From NCBI GenBank assembly GCA_964370715.1, contig CAYJKJ010000016.1:1-64000 (forward strand): DNA of 64,000 nt. The letters run 5' to 3'. This document shows, one piece after another, positions 9,025 through 18,129 of the stretch; position 1 is the first letter of the stretch, and every line of letters starts with the position of its first letter. This DNA is from CAYJAY01 sp964370715 (GTDB lineage: Bacteria > Bacillota > Clostridia > Oscillospirales > Ruminococcaceae). The notes beneath the pieces were generated by a model. It made no database searches. It was not told where the DNA came from and was given only the letters and a program-made list of their open reading frames with translations. The position numbers and the translations under genes were made by a program.

Positions 9025-10929
9025 TTAGAAACTTTTTTGTTCAATTTCCTCAGAAGTTAGTTTAATAAACTCTTCTAAGCTCTTTGTTCCCATATCTCCA
9101 TTTTTGCGTGAACGAATGGCAACCGCTCCGGCTTCCATCTCTTTGTCCCCGACCACTAACATATAGGGGATCTTTTGGAGCTGAGCTTCTCGGATTTTAT
9201 ATCCCATCTTTTCGCTGCGCTTGTCGCATTCGACCCTCATGCCAAGGCTTTCAAGTTTGTCGGCTATTTGTTGGCCGTATTCATGATGGCTCTCGGATAT
9301 TGGGACAACCATAACTTGAACGGGAGCTATCCAAAGAGGAAACGCTCCGGCGAAATGCTCGGTCAAAATTCCGATAAAACGTTCGATGCTTCCAAGGATA
9401 GTTCTATGAAGCATAACGGGGCGATGTTTTTCGCCATCGGCGCCGATATATGTCATGTCGAAACGTTCGGGTAGTTGATAGTCTAGCTGGATAGTTCCGC
9501 ATTGCCATGTTCTGCCTACGCTGTCACGAAGGTGGAAATCGATCTTAGGTCCATAGAAAGCGCCGTCGCCCGGGTTGATTTTATATGGCTTGCCAAACCT
9601 GTCGAGAGCTTCTTTAAGCGATTGTTCCGCCCTGTCCCATGTTTCTTTTTCCCCCATAAAGTTTTCGGGTCTTGTTGAAAGCTCGATGTTGTATTCGAAA
9701 CCGAACATACGGTATAACTTGTCGTCGAGTGTTGCTATTCCGATAATCTCGTCAACAATTTGGTCTTCCGTTATATAAAGATGTGCATCGTCTTGCGTGA
9801 AACAACGAACACGCATTAGCCCGTGCAACGCTCCCGAGAGCTCATGGCGGTGAACTATGCCGAGTTCTCCGACCCTCATCGGTAGATCACGATAGCTAAC
9901 TAGTTTGTTGTTATACACCAATATTCCGCCGGGACAGTTCATCGGTTTAATTGCAAAATCCGTTTCATCGATAGCGGTTGTATACATATTGTCACGATAG
10001 TGTCCCCAATGTCCCGAACGTTCCCAAAGCGAACGATTGAGTATGAGAGGTGTTTTAACCTCGACATAGCCGGCTTTTTTGTGTTCTTCTCGCCACATCT
10101 CTTCGAGCTTGTTGCGAATAACCATTCCTTTTGGGAAGAAAAACGGAAAACCGGGGCCATCTTCAAATATATCGAACAGTTCAAGCTCTCTGCCTAGTTT
10201 TCGATGGTCACGTTTTTTTGCTTCTTCAAGCATTTCAAGATATTCTTTTAATTGCGAAGATTTGGGGAAAGATATACCATATAAGCGTTGGAGCATCTTG
10301 TTTTTTGCATCGCCTCTCCAGTAGGCGCCCGTTATTCCGGTTAGTTTGAAAGCCGAAAGCGAACCGGTCGACATAACGTGGGGGCCTGCGCAAAGATCGC
10401 AGAAATCTTCTTGTTTGTAAAAGCTTATAATTTCGCCTTCCGGAAGCGCCGAGATAAGCTCCACTTTGTAGGGTTCGGTTTTCATAAACTCTAAAGCTTC
10501 GCTGCGGGGAAGATCAAATCGATCTAGCGGAATGTCTTGTTTAACTATCTTCGCCATTTCGGCTTCGATAGCAGAAAAATCATCCGGAGTTAGCGTTGTT
10601 TCGCTGTCGAGGTCATAGTAGAAGCCGTTTTCGATAGCGGGTCCTATTGCGAACTTAACGTCGGGAAAAAGCCTATGAACAGCTTGCGCCATAAGATGGG
10701 AAGAACTGTGCCAAAATGCTTTTTTTCCGAAATCGTCGTCAAACGTTAGTATCTCAACGTCGCAATCCTTTTCAATAACGGTTCTAAGATCAACATTTTC
10801 TCCATCAACTCTTCCGGCACAACTCGCTTTATATAGCCCCATGCCGATAGATTTTGCGATTTCGGCAATCGTTATACCGCTTTCAAACTCTCTTTTCTCA
10901 CCTTTTAATGTAACTGTGATTTTTGACAT
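9025..10929 (-). CDS. thrS: Threonyl-tRNA synthetase
   Basis: Charges tRNA-Thr. At 634 residues it has the full bacterial layout: an N-terminal TGS domain (1-62), the editing domain with HSSSHLMAQ (about 73-81) and CAGPH (about 180), and a class II catalytic core with MNCPGG (about 331, zinc-binding cysteine). A C-terminal anticodon-binding domain completes it. The start follows AAGGAG. Expression is controlled by the T-box leader immediately upstream, so uncharged tRNA-Thr should raise readthrough. No gene is co-transcribed downstream; the next gene leftwards is tRNA-Lys, which has its own promoter. Confidence 0.97.
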   Translation of the reverse strand: MSKITVTLKGEKREFESGITIAEIAKSIGMGLYKASCAGRVDGENVDLRTVIEKDCDVEILTFDDDFGKKAFWHSSSHLMAQAVHRLFPDVKFAIGPAIENGFYYDLDSETTLTPDDFSAIEAEMAKIVKQDIPLDRFDLPRSEALEFMKTEPYKVELISALPEGEIISFYKQEDFCDLCAGPHVMSTGSLSAFKLTGITGAYWRGDAKNKMLQRLYGISFPKSSQLKEYLEMLEEAKKRDHRKLGRELELFDIFEDGPGFPFFFPKGMVIRNKLEEMWREEHKKAGYVEVKTPLILNRSLWERSGHWGHYRDNMYTTAIDETDFAIKPMNCPGGILVYNNKLVSYRDLPMRVGELGIVHRHELSGALHGLMRVRCFTQDDAHLYITEDQIVDEIIGIATLDDKLYRMFGFEYNIELSTRPENFMGEKETWDRAEQSLKEALDRFGKPYKINPGDGAFYGPKIDFHLRDSVGRTWQCGTIQLDYQLPERFDMTYIGADGEKHRPVMLHRTILGSIERFIGILTEHFAGAFPLWIAPVQVMVVPISESHHEYGQQIADKLESLGMRVECDKRSEKMGYKIREAQLQKIPYMLVVGDKEMEAGAVAIRSRKNGDMGTKSLEEFIKLTSEEIEQKSF

Positions 10930-10945
10930 AATTTAAACTCCTTAA

Positions 10946-11190
10946 TAAAAAAATAAAAGCCCATCCCTTAAAAAAGGGATGAAGCTATAAACTCCATGGT
11001 TCCACCCAAATTGCGAAAAAAATTCGCCACTCGAACAGGCTTTAACGAGCCCAACCGTTGCCGCATTTAACGGCAAAGCTAATGTGATGGTGTCGCATAG
11101 CGTTTGTTTATGCCTTCCCAACCTCGGCGGCACTCTCTTGAAAACAAATTAACCTGCGCGCGTTCACATATTAAAGCGTTATTTTATTCC
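10946..11190 (-). promoter_or_regulatory. T-box riboswitch leader of thrS
   Basis: On the minus strand, the T-box core GGGTGGAACC (10998-11007) lies 16 nt before terminator hairpin CATCCCTT/AAGGGATG (10962-10981), which is followed by a run rich in T. Upstream, stem I includes an AGAGAG-like segment (about 11134) and a plausible specifier ACC (Thr, 11089-11091). It belongs to the tRNA-sensing transcription antitermination class. Uncharged tRNA-Thr pairs with specifier and T-box and prevents terminator formation. Confidence 0.9.
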
Positions 11191-11196
11191 TATAAT

Positions 11197-11225
11197 ATTC
11201 TACACTATATTTCTGTATAATTCAA
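11197..11225 (-). promoter_or_regulatory. Promoter of the thrS leader
   Basis: On the minus strand, -35 TTGAAT (11220-11225), 17-bp spacer, -10 TAGAAT (11197-11202). Confidence 0.7.
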
Positions 11226-11262
11226 TATAAAAAATTATTTTTCAAGAAAAATTAACAAACCA

Positions 11263-11291
11263 TTGACATATAACAATAATAAGGATAAAAT
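11263..11291 (+). promoter_or_regulatory. Promoter of rny
   Basis: -35 TTGACA (11263-11268), 17-bp spacer, -10 TAAAAT (11286-11291). It implies an AT-rich 5' leader of about 125 nt before rny, in which no strong hairpin was seen. Confidence 0.75.
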
Positions 11292-11425
11292 AATACTTGA
11301 TGTTATATTTAATTAAGTAAGTTTGACTTAATTATGTATATTTTATACAATAATTTCATTACTTTACCATATATAACTAAAATACAAAAAAACAAAAATG
11401 AAACAGTTAGGAGACAAATGAAACA

Positions 11426-12982
11426 ATGGTATCTATAATTGTGCCGATTGTTTCAGCGATTGTAGCGGCAATTGTTGCCGGAATAGCGTGTTTTTATTTC
11501 GGCGTTGCATATCGCCGTAAAATAGCGGAAGCTAAGATTGGTTCTGCGGAAGATGAATCAAGAAGAATAATCAACGATGCTATTAAATCAGCTGAACAAA
11601 AAAGAAAAGAGGCCGTTCTCGAGGCTAAAGATGAAATCTTTAAAATGAGAAGCGAATCGGAAAACGAACTTCGTGAGAGAAGAAACGAAACAACTCGCCA
11701 AGAAAGACGTTTGGTTCAAAAAGAAGAAAACTTTGATAAAAAAGTTGATCAGTTCGAAAAAGAAGAGCAAAAGCAGAAAACTAGAGTGGCGGAACTTGAA
11801 GGTAAGATTGAAGAGGTTGAAAAACTAAAGCTTACCCAACTTGGGATGCTAGAACAGATTTCTTCATTATCAACAGAGCAAGCGAAAGATATGCTTTTGA
11901 AACAGCTTGACGGTCAATTGGCTCATGAAAAGGCTTTGCGCATAAAGTATTATGAACATAACCTTCAAGACGAGCAAGAAACGATGGCGAGAAACGTTAT
12001 TAGCATGGCTATTGCAAGGTGTGCGGCGGATCATTCATCTGAAGCTACCGTTTCGGTTGTTCCGCTACCAAACGACGAGATGAAGGGTAGAATCATCGGC
12101 CGTGAGGGAAGAAACATCAGAACTATCGAAACCGTCACAGGGGTTGACCTAATAATAGACGACACCCCCGAGGCGATAACTATTTCAAGCTTTGACCCCG
12201 TTCGCAGAGAGATAGCGAGATTGTCTCTTGAAAAGCTCATCTTCGACGGAAGAATACATCCGGCTAGGATAGAAGAAGCGGTTGAAAAATCAAGACGTGA
12301 GGTAGACAACATCATCAAAAAGCAAGGCGAAAAGCTTGTGCTTGATGTTGGAATCCATGGGGTTCATCCCGATCTTGTTAAACTGCTCGGAAGACTACAC
12401 TATAGAACAAGCTACGGACAGAATGTTCTTAACCATTCGTTTGAAGTAGCGATGCTTTCGGGAATGATAGCGGCAGAGTTGGGGCTTGATGCAACGATGG
12501 CAAAAAGAGCAGGGCTTCTCCACGATATCGGAAAATCTATCGACCACGAAACCGACGGAAGCCATATCCAAATCGGTGTTGAGCTTGCGAAAAAATACAA
12601 AGAAAATACCCAAGTTGTACACGCAATCGAAGCACATCATGGCGATGTTGAAGCAAAAACACCGCTAGCATATATCGTTATGGCGGCGGATGCTATATCG
12701 GCAGCTCGCCCGGGAGCGAGAAGCGAAAACCTTGAAAACTATATTAAACGTCTTGAAAAACTTGAAGAGATAGCCGATTCGTTTATCGGAGTTGATCGCT
12801 CGTTTGCTATCCAAGCAGGGCGAGAGATCAGAATTCTTGTTAAACCCGAAGCTGTTTCAGACGACGACTTAACCGTTGTTGCGCATGATATAGTCGGACG
12901 TATCGAGGAAGAACTCGACTATCCGGGGCAGATTAAAGTTCATGTTATCCGTGAAAGCAGAGCTATTGATTACGCAAAATAA
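11426..12982 (+). CDS. rny: Ribonuclease Y
   Basis: Membrane-anchored endoribonuclease that initiates mRNA decay in Gram-positive bacteria. Its 518 residues match the family length. An N-terminal transmembrane helix (about 3-25) is followed by a long charged coiled coil to about 195, a KH RNA-binding domain with GRIIGREGRN (about 213-222), and an HD phosphohydrolase domain with HDIGK (about 365). The Shine-Dalgarno AGGAG (11409-11413) sits 12 nt before this ATG. A nearer ATG at 11418 opens only a six-codon frame that overlaps the rny start. ymdB follows after a terminator, the usual neighbour. Confidence 0.97.
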   Translation: MVSIIVPIVSAIVAAIVAGIACFYFGVAYRRKIAEAKIGSAEDESRRIINDAIKSAEQKRKEAVLEAKDEIFKMRSESENELRERRNETTRQERRLVQKEENFDKKVDQFEKEEQKQKTRVAELEGKIEEVEKLKLTQLGMLEQISSLSTEQAKDMLLKQLDGQLAHEKALRIKYYEHNLQDEQETMARNVISMAIARCAADHSSEATVSVVPLPNDEMKGRIIGREGRNIRTIETVTGVDLIIDDTPEAITISSFDPVRREIARLSLEKLIFDGRIHPARIEEAVEKSRREVDNIIKKQGEKLVLDVGIHGVHPDLVKLLGRLHYRTSYGQNVLNHSFEVAMLSGMIAAELGLDATMAKRAGLLHDIGKSIDHETDGSHIQIGVELAKKYKENTQVVHAIEAHHGDVEAKTPLAYIVMAADAISAARPGARSENLENYIKRLEKLEEIADSFIGVDRSFAIQAGREIRILVKPEAVSDDDLTVVAHDIVGRIEEELDYPGQIKVHVIRESRAIDYAK

Positions 12983-13048
12983 AACGATACAGTTTATGGC
13001 TTAACCATAGTTTGATATCTTGTTTGTTAAAAAACATAATCATCCCAT

Positions 13049-13083
13049 GCGGAGAGGGTTTTTAAAAGCCCTCCCGCTTTTTT
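13049..13083 (+). terminator. Terminator of rny
   Basis: Stem GCGGAGAGGG with CCCTCCCGC (one bulged A) and loop TTTTTAAAAG, followed by TTTTTT. Confidence 0.88.
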
Positions 13084-13155
13084 ATAAAAGAGGGCTGATT
13101 CTTTGAAAGGTGGATATTATTTGCGGTGGTCTTTATGTATTAGAAAGAGGCTGAC

Positions 13156-13938
13156 ATGAATATACTTTGTATTGGAGATGTTGTCGGAAGAAGCGGCGTT
13201 TCGGCGCTCGAAACGGTTTTGCCTTCTTTAAAGTCGAAATATAATGTCGATGTTGTTATTGTCAACGGAGAAAATGCCGCCGATTCGGGGGTTGGGATTA
13301 ACCGAAAAACAACCGATAGAATGTTTGGCATAGGAATAGATGCTATAACAACCGGTAACCATTCTTTTAGATCTGCGGACTACCTAGAGCTGTTTGAATC
13401 GCATGAGTTTTTGCTTCGCCCGTTGAACCTTCCGAAAGGTGTTTGCGGAAAAGGGGTCTGCGTTATCGATAAAGGCTCGATTCAGATAGTTGTTATAAAC
13501 TTAATCGGCCAAAGCTTTATGGGTATTTCAAGCGATAACCCATATAATATAATGGATAGCGTTTTGAAAGAATATAACAATGCCATTAAGATAGTTGATT
13601 TTCATGCTGAATCGACCAGCGAGAAACTGGCGTTTGCAAACTGTTATGATGGTGAAATCTCGGCTTTGTTCGGAACACACACCCATATCGAAACTGCGGA
13701 TGCAAGAATCTTGAAAAACGGCACAGGTTATATAACCGACGTTGGAATGGTTGGGGCTCTTGATTCGGTTATCGGGGTAAAGATTGAACAATCTATAAAA
13801 AAACAACGATTTGGCGTTCCCGTGAGATTCTCTGTCGAGGGTGGAGAGATTAAATTATGCGGTGTTCTTTTTGATATAGACGTTAAAACAAAGAAATGTG
13901 TTGAGGTAAAAAGAATAACAGAAATGGTTATATCTTGA
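13156..13938 (+). CDS. ymdB: YmdB-type metallophosphoesterase (cyclic nucleotide phosphodiesterase)
   Basis: 260 residues of the TIGR00282/YmdB family, whose Bacillus member hydrolyses 2',3'-cyclic nucleotides and influences RNase Y-dependent processes. The dinuclear metal site residues are visible: IGDVVGR (Asp8), NGENAAD (Glu/Asn near 37-38), TTGNHSF (Asn/His near 65) and GTHTHIETAD (two His near 176). The start follows GAAAGAGG. It sits directly after rny, a conserved pairing. Its last codons overlap the promoter of the next operon. Confidence 0.93.
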   Translation: MNILCIGDVVGRSGVSALETVLPSLKSKYNVDVVIVNGENAADSGVGINRKTTDRMFGIGIDAITTGNHSFRSADYLELFESHEFLLRPLNLPKGVCGKGVCVIDKGSIQIVVINLIGQSFMGISSDNPYNIMDSVLKEYNNAIKIVDFHAESTSEKLAFANCYDGEISALFGTHTHIETADARILKNGTGYITDVGMVGALDSVIGVKIEQSIKKQRFGVPVRFSVEGGEIKLCGVLFDIDVKTKKCVEVKRITEMVIS

Positions 13939-13963
13939 CATATAGGCGGTTTAATTGTAAAAT
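13935..13963 (+). promoter_or_regulatory. Promoter of the Asp23-fakA-recG-dacF operon
   Basis: -35 TTGACA (13935-13940, overlapping the ymdB stop), 17-bp spacer, -10 TAAAAT (13958-13963), 36 bp before the next start codon. Confidence 0.78.
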
Positions 13964-13998
13964 ATTAATGCCAACTCACTGAAAGGAAATGAGCAACA

Positions 13999-14352
13999 GT
14001 GGTTAAATACACAAATTCAATTGGTTCAGTTACATTCACATCTGATTTTTTTGCAAGCCTTGTAGGTAAAATTTCAACAACCTGTTATGGTGTAAGCGGT
14101 ATGGCAACAAGTGGTGCTATTGATGGTTTTCGCTCGATCTTTTTCGGAAATGATTTTCCGGATAAAGGTGTAAGAGTTTCGGCCAGCAATGGAAAGCTTG
14201 ATATCGAACTACACATAAGGGTTATTTACGGCGTAAATCTTTCTGCAATAGTTGATTCTATTTCACACAAAGTTAAATATGCTGTTGAAAATGCTACCGG
14301 TTTTAACGTAAACAAAGTAGATGTATATATCGATGAAATGGTGTCGATATAA
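13999..14352 (+). CDS. Asp23/Gls24 family (YloU-like) protein
   Basis: A 117-residue small acidic-to-neutral cytoplasmic protein of the Asp23/Gls24 family, named for alkaline shock protein 23. The GTG start at 13999 follows GAAAGGA. The ATG ten bases earlier opens only a five-codon frame. The core has the family pattern of a short N-terminal strand, a central helix and DIELHIRVIYG before a C-terminal amphipathic segment. In Bacillus and Clostridia this gene precedes the DAK2 protein YloV/FakA, as here. Its molecular role is not established; a link to envelope homeostasis is family knowledge. Confidence 0.9.
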   Translation: MVKYTNSIGSVTFTSDFFASLVGKISTTCYGVSGMATSGAIDGFRSIFFGNDFPDKGVRVSASNGKLDIELHIRVIYGVNLSAIVDSISHKVKYAVENATGFNVNKVDVYIDEMVSI

Positions 14353-14389
14353 GTTTTCAAGATTAGTTTTTATGGAAGGACTTTTTTAG

Positions 14390-16069
14390 ATGATAACCGG
14401 TAGACAGTTGCGAGACAGCATTATTTCTGGTTCAAACAATATTAAAAACAACAAAAGTGCTGTTGATGAACTTAACGTATTCCCGGTTCCGGATGGAGAC
14501 ACCGGAACAAATATGTCGATGACTATTGGCTTTGCGGTTCGCGAACTCCAATTGCTCGATGATAATTGCACAGTAGAAAAAGTGTCGCAGGTTGCGGCAT
14601 CCTCACTTTTAAGAGGAGCTCGCGGAAATTCCGGCGTTATACTTTCGCTTTTGTTCAGAGGTTTCGCAAAAGGTCTTCAAGGGCTTGAACAAGCGGATTC
14701 GATGGCGATAGCAAAATCCCTCGAAAAAGGCGTTGAATCGGCGTATAAAGCCGTTATGAAACCAACCGAGGGGACAATTCTAACGGTAGCCCGTGTGGCT
14801 TCGGAACAAGCGGTCGAGAAAGCTTCCGACCTTTCAGCGGTTGAGGTTTTCGAACTCATAGTTGACCAAGCGGAAAAAACTCTTCAACAAACCCCCGAAA
14901 TGCTTCCTGTTTTGAAAAAAGCAGGGGTTGTTGATGCCGGCGGACGTGGGTTCGTTTGCATATTCGAGGGTATGCTTTCAGTTATTAAAAACAACAAGAT
15001 AATTGCGCTTTTAGATAACGAAAAATCAGAGAGCGAAACGCCTGTAGCTCCCAAAGGAGTTTATTCAGACGATGTTATCAACGAAGACACCGACAGCTAT
15101 TGCACAGAGTTTCTCGTTATCAAGACGGAAGAACAACAAGCTAATGCTGTTAAACTTCGAGCAAACCTCGAAGCTATCGGAAACAGCGTTGTTGTAGTTG
15201 AAGATGAAGAGCTTATCAAATGCCATGTTCATACAAAAACTCCCGATAAAGCGTTGAACTTTGCGCTTAATCATGGCTATCTTTCCAAGATAAAGATAGA
15301 GAATATGTTGGAACAGTTTATGGCATTAAACCCCGGCGCAAAACCGAAAGAGAAAAAAGTTGCGGTTGAAGATGCCTCGGAATTTGAATACACACCAAAG
15401 GACAGCGCAGTTAAATACGGTATCGTTGCGGTGTCTTGCGGAGAAGGTTTAAAACAACTTTTCTTTGATCTTGGGGCTTTTAAAGTCGTGAGCGGTGGGC
15501 AAACGATGAATCCATCTACCGATGATATTTTGGCGGCAATACATTCGGTTGCGGCTGAAAATGTTATAGTTTTAGCTAACAACAAAAATATAATTATGGC
15601 GGCGGAGCAAGCTTGCTTGCTTGCAGACCGAAACGCCGTAACTCTTCCGACACGTTCAATCCCGGCAGGTATAAGCGCAATGCTTATGTTTAATCCGGAT
15701 GATGAAGTTGAGCAAAACCTTGTCACCATGAAAGAAGCGGCAGAAAACGCAACGGTAGGGCAGATTACGTTTGCGGCAAGGGATAGCGATTTTGACGGAC
15801 ACACAATCAAAGAGGGTGAAATTTTGGCTCTTGAAAGCGGAAAACTTGTGTTCACCGAAAAGTCGATTATAAACGCTGCTGTTAAACTTGCTAAAAAGAT
15901 AGTTACAAAAGAAAAAAGTTTCTTGACAGTTATACACGGAAGCGATATTTCGGAACAAGATGCTGAAAAAGCTGTTCAGCTAATTCGGCAAAAAATCCCA
16001 TCGTCGATTGAACTAAACGTTATAAACGGCGGTCAACCGGTATATTATTTCTACTTATCAGCGGAATAG
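14390..16069 (+). CDS. fakA: Fatty acid kinase catalytic subunit FakA-like (YloV, DAK2 domain)
   Basis: 559 residues. The N-terminal DAK2 (dihydroxyacetone kinase-like) ATP-binding domain carries VPDGDTGTNM (about 34-43), the aspartates that bind Mg-ATP, and RGARGNSGVI (about 74-83). A central DegV-like middle region and the DAK1_2/YloV C-terminal domain follow. Characterised FakA phosphorylates FakB-bound fatty acids to acyl-phosphates for PlsX/PlsY phospholipid synthesis. No fakB (DegV) gene is in this window, but plsX is. It is the second gene of the operon with the Asp23 protein and recG. Confidence 0.92.
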   Translation: MITGRQLRDSIISGSNNIKNNKSAVDELNVFPVPDGDTGTNMSMTIGFAVRELQLLDDNCTVEKVSQVAASSLLRGARGNSGVILSLLFRGFAKGLQGLEQADSMAIAKSLEKGVESAYKAVMKPTEGTILTVARVASEQAVEKASDLSAVEVFELIVDQAEKTLQQTPEMLPVLKKAGVVDAGGRGFVCIFEGMLSVIKNNKIIALLDNEKSESETPVAPKGVYSDDVINEDTDSYCTEFLVIKTEEQQANAVKLRANLEAIGNSVVVVEDEELIKCHVHTKTPDKALNFALNHGYLSKIKIENMLEQFMALNPGAKPKEKKVAVEDASEFEYTPKDSAVKYGIVAVSCGEGLKQLFFDLGAFKVVSGGQTMNPSTDDILAAIHSVAAENVIVLANNKNIIMAAEQACLLADRNAVTLPTRSIPAGISAMLMFNPDDEVEQNLVTMKEAAENATVGQITFAARDSDFDGHTIKEGEILALESGKLVFTEKSIINAAVKLAKKIVTKEKSFLTVIHGSDISEQDAEKAVQLIRQKIPSSIELNVINGGQPVYYFYLSAE

Positions 16070-16073
16070 AAAA

Positions 16074-18125
16074 TTGAGCAATGAAAATGCTTTAAAACTT
16101 AATATATCAAAACTCAAGGGGGTTGGCAGTTATCGTCTTTCGCTTTTCAAAAAGCTGGGAGTAGAAACTGTTGACGCTCTTTTGAGCTATTATCCAAGAC
16201 GGTATGATAACCTTTATCCGGTACCGTCTATTTCTGTTGTTCCGTTTGGGGAAAACGCCGTGTTTGAAGCTACTATTGAAAAAAAGCTTCCCAAAAGCAT
16301 AATAAGCGGCGGCAGAACAATGTTTAAAGTTAATGCTTTTGATGAAAGTTGTTCGCTTGGTATGACGTGGTTTAACAATCGTTTTGTCTACGATATGCTA
16401 AAAGAAGGGGAAACGTTTTATTTTTTCGGGAAGGTTTCGACCGGTTTCACCAAAAGAGAAACTACCAATCCTGTTATTATATCAAAAGAAAATATCGGAA
16501 GCTTTTTTCCGGTCTATCCCTCAACCGAGGGTTTAAGTTCAAAGATAATCTCGAATACCATTAAAAATGCTCTCGACTTAGCGGGGGATTTTATAAAAGA
16601 AACGTTGACAGACGAGATACTAATTCAACATCAACTTATACCGCTTAAACAAGCGATAAAAACTATTCATTTCCCAAAAAACGAACAAGAGATAAATGAA
16701 GCGAGAAAACGACTTATAACGGAAGAACTGCTTGTTTTATCGCTAGGAATGAAGCTTATAAAAAACAGAACCAAACAACTTTCGGGAAGTTCGATGAAAG
16801 CGGTTGATTTTTCGCCGTTTTATGAAAAATTACCATACACGTTAACCGGTGCACAGCAAAGAGCGGTTGGGGATATCTCGGCCGATCTTTCAAAACAAAC
16901 GCCGATGAGCCGTCTGCTACAAGGGGACGTTGGGAGCGGAAAAACCGTTGTCTCTGCGGCGGCGGTCTACCAAGCTTTTCAAAATGGTTTTCAATCGGTG
17001 GTTATGGCGCCGACCGAAATTTTGGCAACTCAGCATCTCGAAACCTATAAATCGATGTTGGAGGATGCCGGAATTCGAATAGGTTTTTTAACCGGCTCGG
17101 TTAAAGGCAAAAAGAGAACAGAACTTTTGGAACAACTACAAACCGGAGAGATTAATCTTTTGGTAGGGACCCATGCGGTTATCTCGGAAAATGTAATGTT
17201 TAAAAATCTGGGGCTTGTCATAACCGATGAGCAACACAGGTTTGGCGTTAACCAAAGGCTAATCCTTTCGGGAAAAGGGAACAACCCCCACGTTTTGGTT
17301 ATCTCTGCTACCCCAATACCTAGAACTCTCGCTTTGTTTATATATGGTGACCTTGATGTTTCGGTTATTGATGAACTTCCAAAAGGTCGAAAACCAATTA
17401 AAACATATGTAGTCGATAAAAGCTATAAAAAAAGGTATCTCGATTTTGTTCGAAAGTCGATCGATGGCGGCGGAGCGGTGTTTATCGTTTGCCCTCTCGT
17501 TGAGGAAAGCGAGATGCTAGACGAGGTCAAATCAGCCAACGTCTACAAAGAGGAACTTGAACTTTATTTTAAAGATATCAAGGTTGGGCTTTTGCATGGA
17601 AGAATGAAACAAACCGAAAAAAATTTAGTTATGCAACAGATGTTGGATAAAGAGATTTCGGTGTTGGTTTCGACAACCGTTATCGAGGTTGGTATTGACA
17701 TTAAGCGAGCGAACGTTATAATAATAGAAAATGCCGAAAGGTTTGGGCTTTCAACTCTTCATCAGTTAAGGGGAAGGGTTGGGCGAGGAGATAGCCAAAG
17801 CTATTGCGTGTTGGTGTCGGACAGTTCGGGTGAAACGGCAAAGGCGAGGCTTGAAACGCTGCGTCAGACCAACGATGGATTTAAGATAGCGTTTGACGAC
17901 CTTAAAGCTCGAGGTCCGGGGGATTTTCTAGGAAGTCGCCAACATGGTTTGCCCGAGCTTAGAATTGCGGATCTTGCGAGTGACCAGGATGAAATTGTTA
18001 TTGCTCAAAAGATTATCGGAGAAATAATCGAGAATAAACAATATAAAAATACGGAACATTTTGAAGCGTTGAAACAAAAAATTGATAGAATGTTTGAAAA
18101 ATATTCCGGTGGAAGGTTAAATTAA
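16074..18125 (+). CDS. recG: ATP-dependent DNA helicase RecG
   Basis: Branch-migration helicase acting on stalled forks and recombination intermediates. 683 residues, normal length. An N-terminal wedge/OB-fold domain precedes the helicase core. Motif I is GDVGSGKT (about 284-291), motif II DEQH (about 384-387), and motif VI lies in QLRGRVGRG (about 565). The TTG start at 16074 lies 4 nt after fakA and is the only start keeping the conserved N-terminus; translation is probably coupled. A TRG-like C-terminal motif with RHQ-type residues (SRQHGLP) is present. Confidence 0.96.
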   Translation: MSNENALKLNISKLKGVGSYRLSLFKKLGVETVDALLSYYPRRYDNLYPVPSISVVPFGENAVFEATIEKKLPKSIISGGRTMFKVNAFDESCSLGMTWFNNRFVYDMLKEGETFYFFGKVSTGFTKRETTNPVIISKENIGSFFPVYPSTEGLSSKIISNTIKNALDLAGDFIKETLTDEILIQHQLIPLKQAIKTIHFPKNEQEINEARKRLITEELLVLSLGMKLIKNRTKQLSGSSMKAVDFSPFYEKLPYTLTGAQQRAVGDISADLSKQTPMSRLLQGDVGSGKTVVSAAAVYQAFQNGFQSVVMAPTEILATQHLETYKSMLEDAGIRIGFLTGSVKGKKRTELLEQLQTGEINLLVGTHAVISENVMFKNLGLVITDEQHRFGVNQRLILSGKGNNPHVLVISATPIPRTLALFIYGDLDVSVIDELPKGRKPIKTYVVDKSYKKRYLDFVRKSIDGGGAVFIVCPLVEESEMLDEVKSANVYKEELELYFKDIKVGLLHGRMKQTEKNLVMQQMLDKEISVLVSTTVIEVGIDIKRANVIIIENAERFGLSTLHQLRGRVGRGDSQSYCVLVSDSSGETAKARLETLRQTNDGFKIAFDDLKARGPGDFLGSRQHGLPELRIADLASDQDEIVIAQKIIGEIIENKQYKNTEHFEALKQKIDRMFEKYSGGRLN

Positions 18126-18129
18126 TTTG

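Noticed and set aside
9009..9028. Terminator hairpin CTAAAATT/AATTTTAG at the thrS stop
   Set aside because: The stem is all weak pairs, overlaps the stop codon and is not followed by a T run.
15277..15855. Minus-strand 192-codon frame inside fakA
   Set aside because: It lies wholly opposite a conserved gene, with no ribosome site and serine-rich composition typical of antisense frames.
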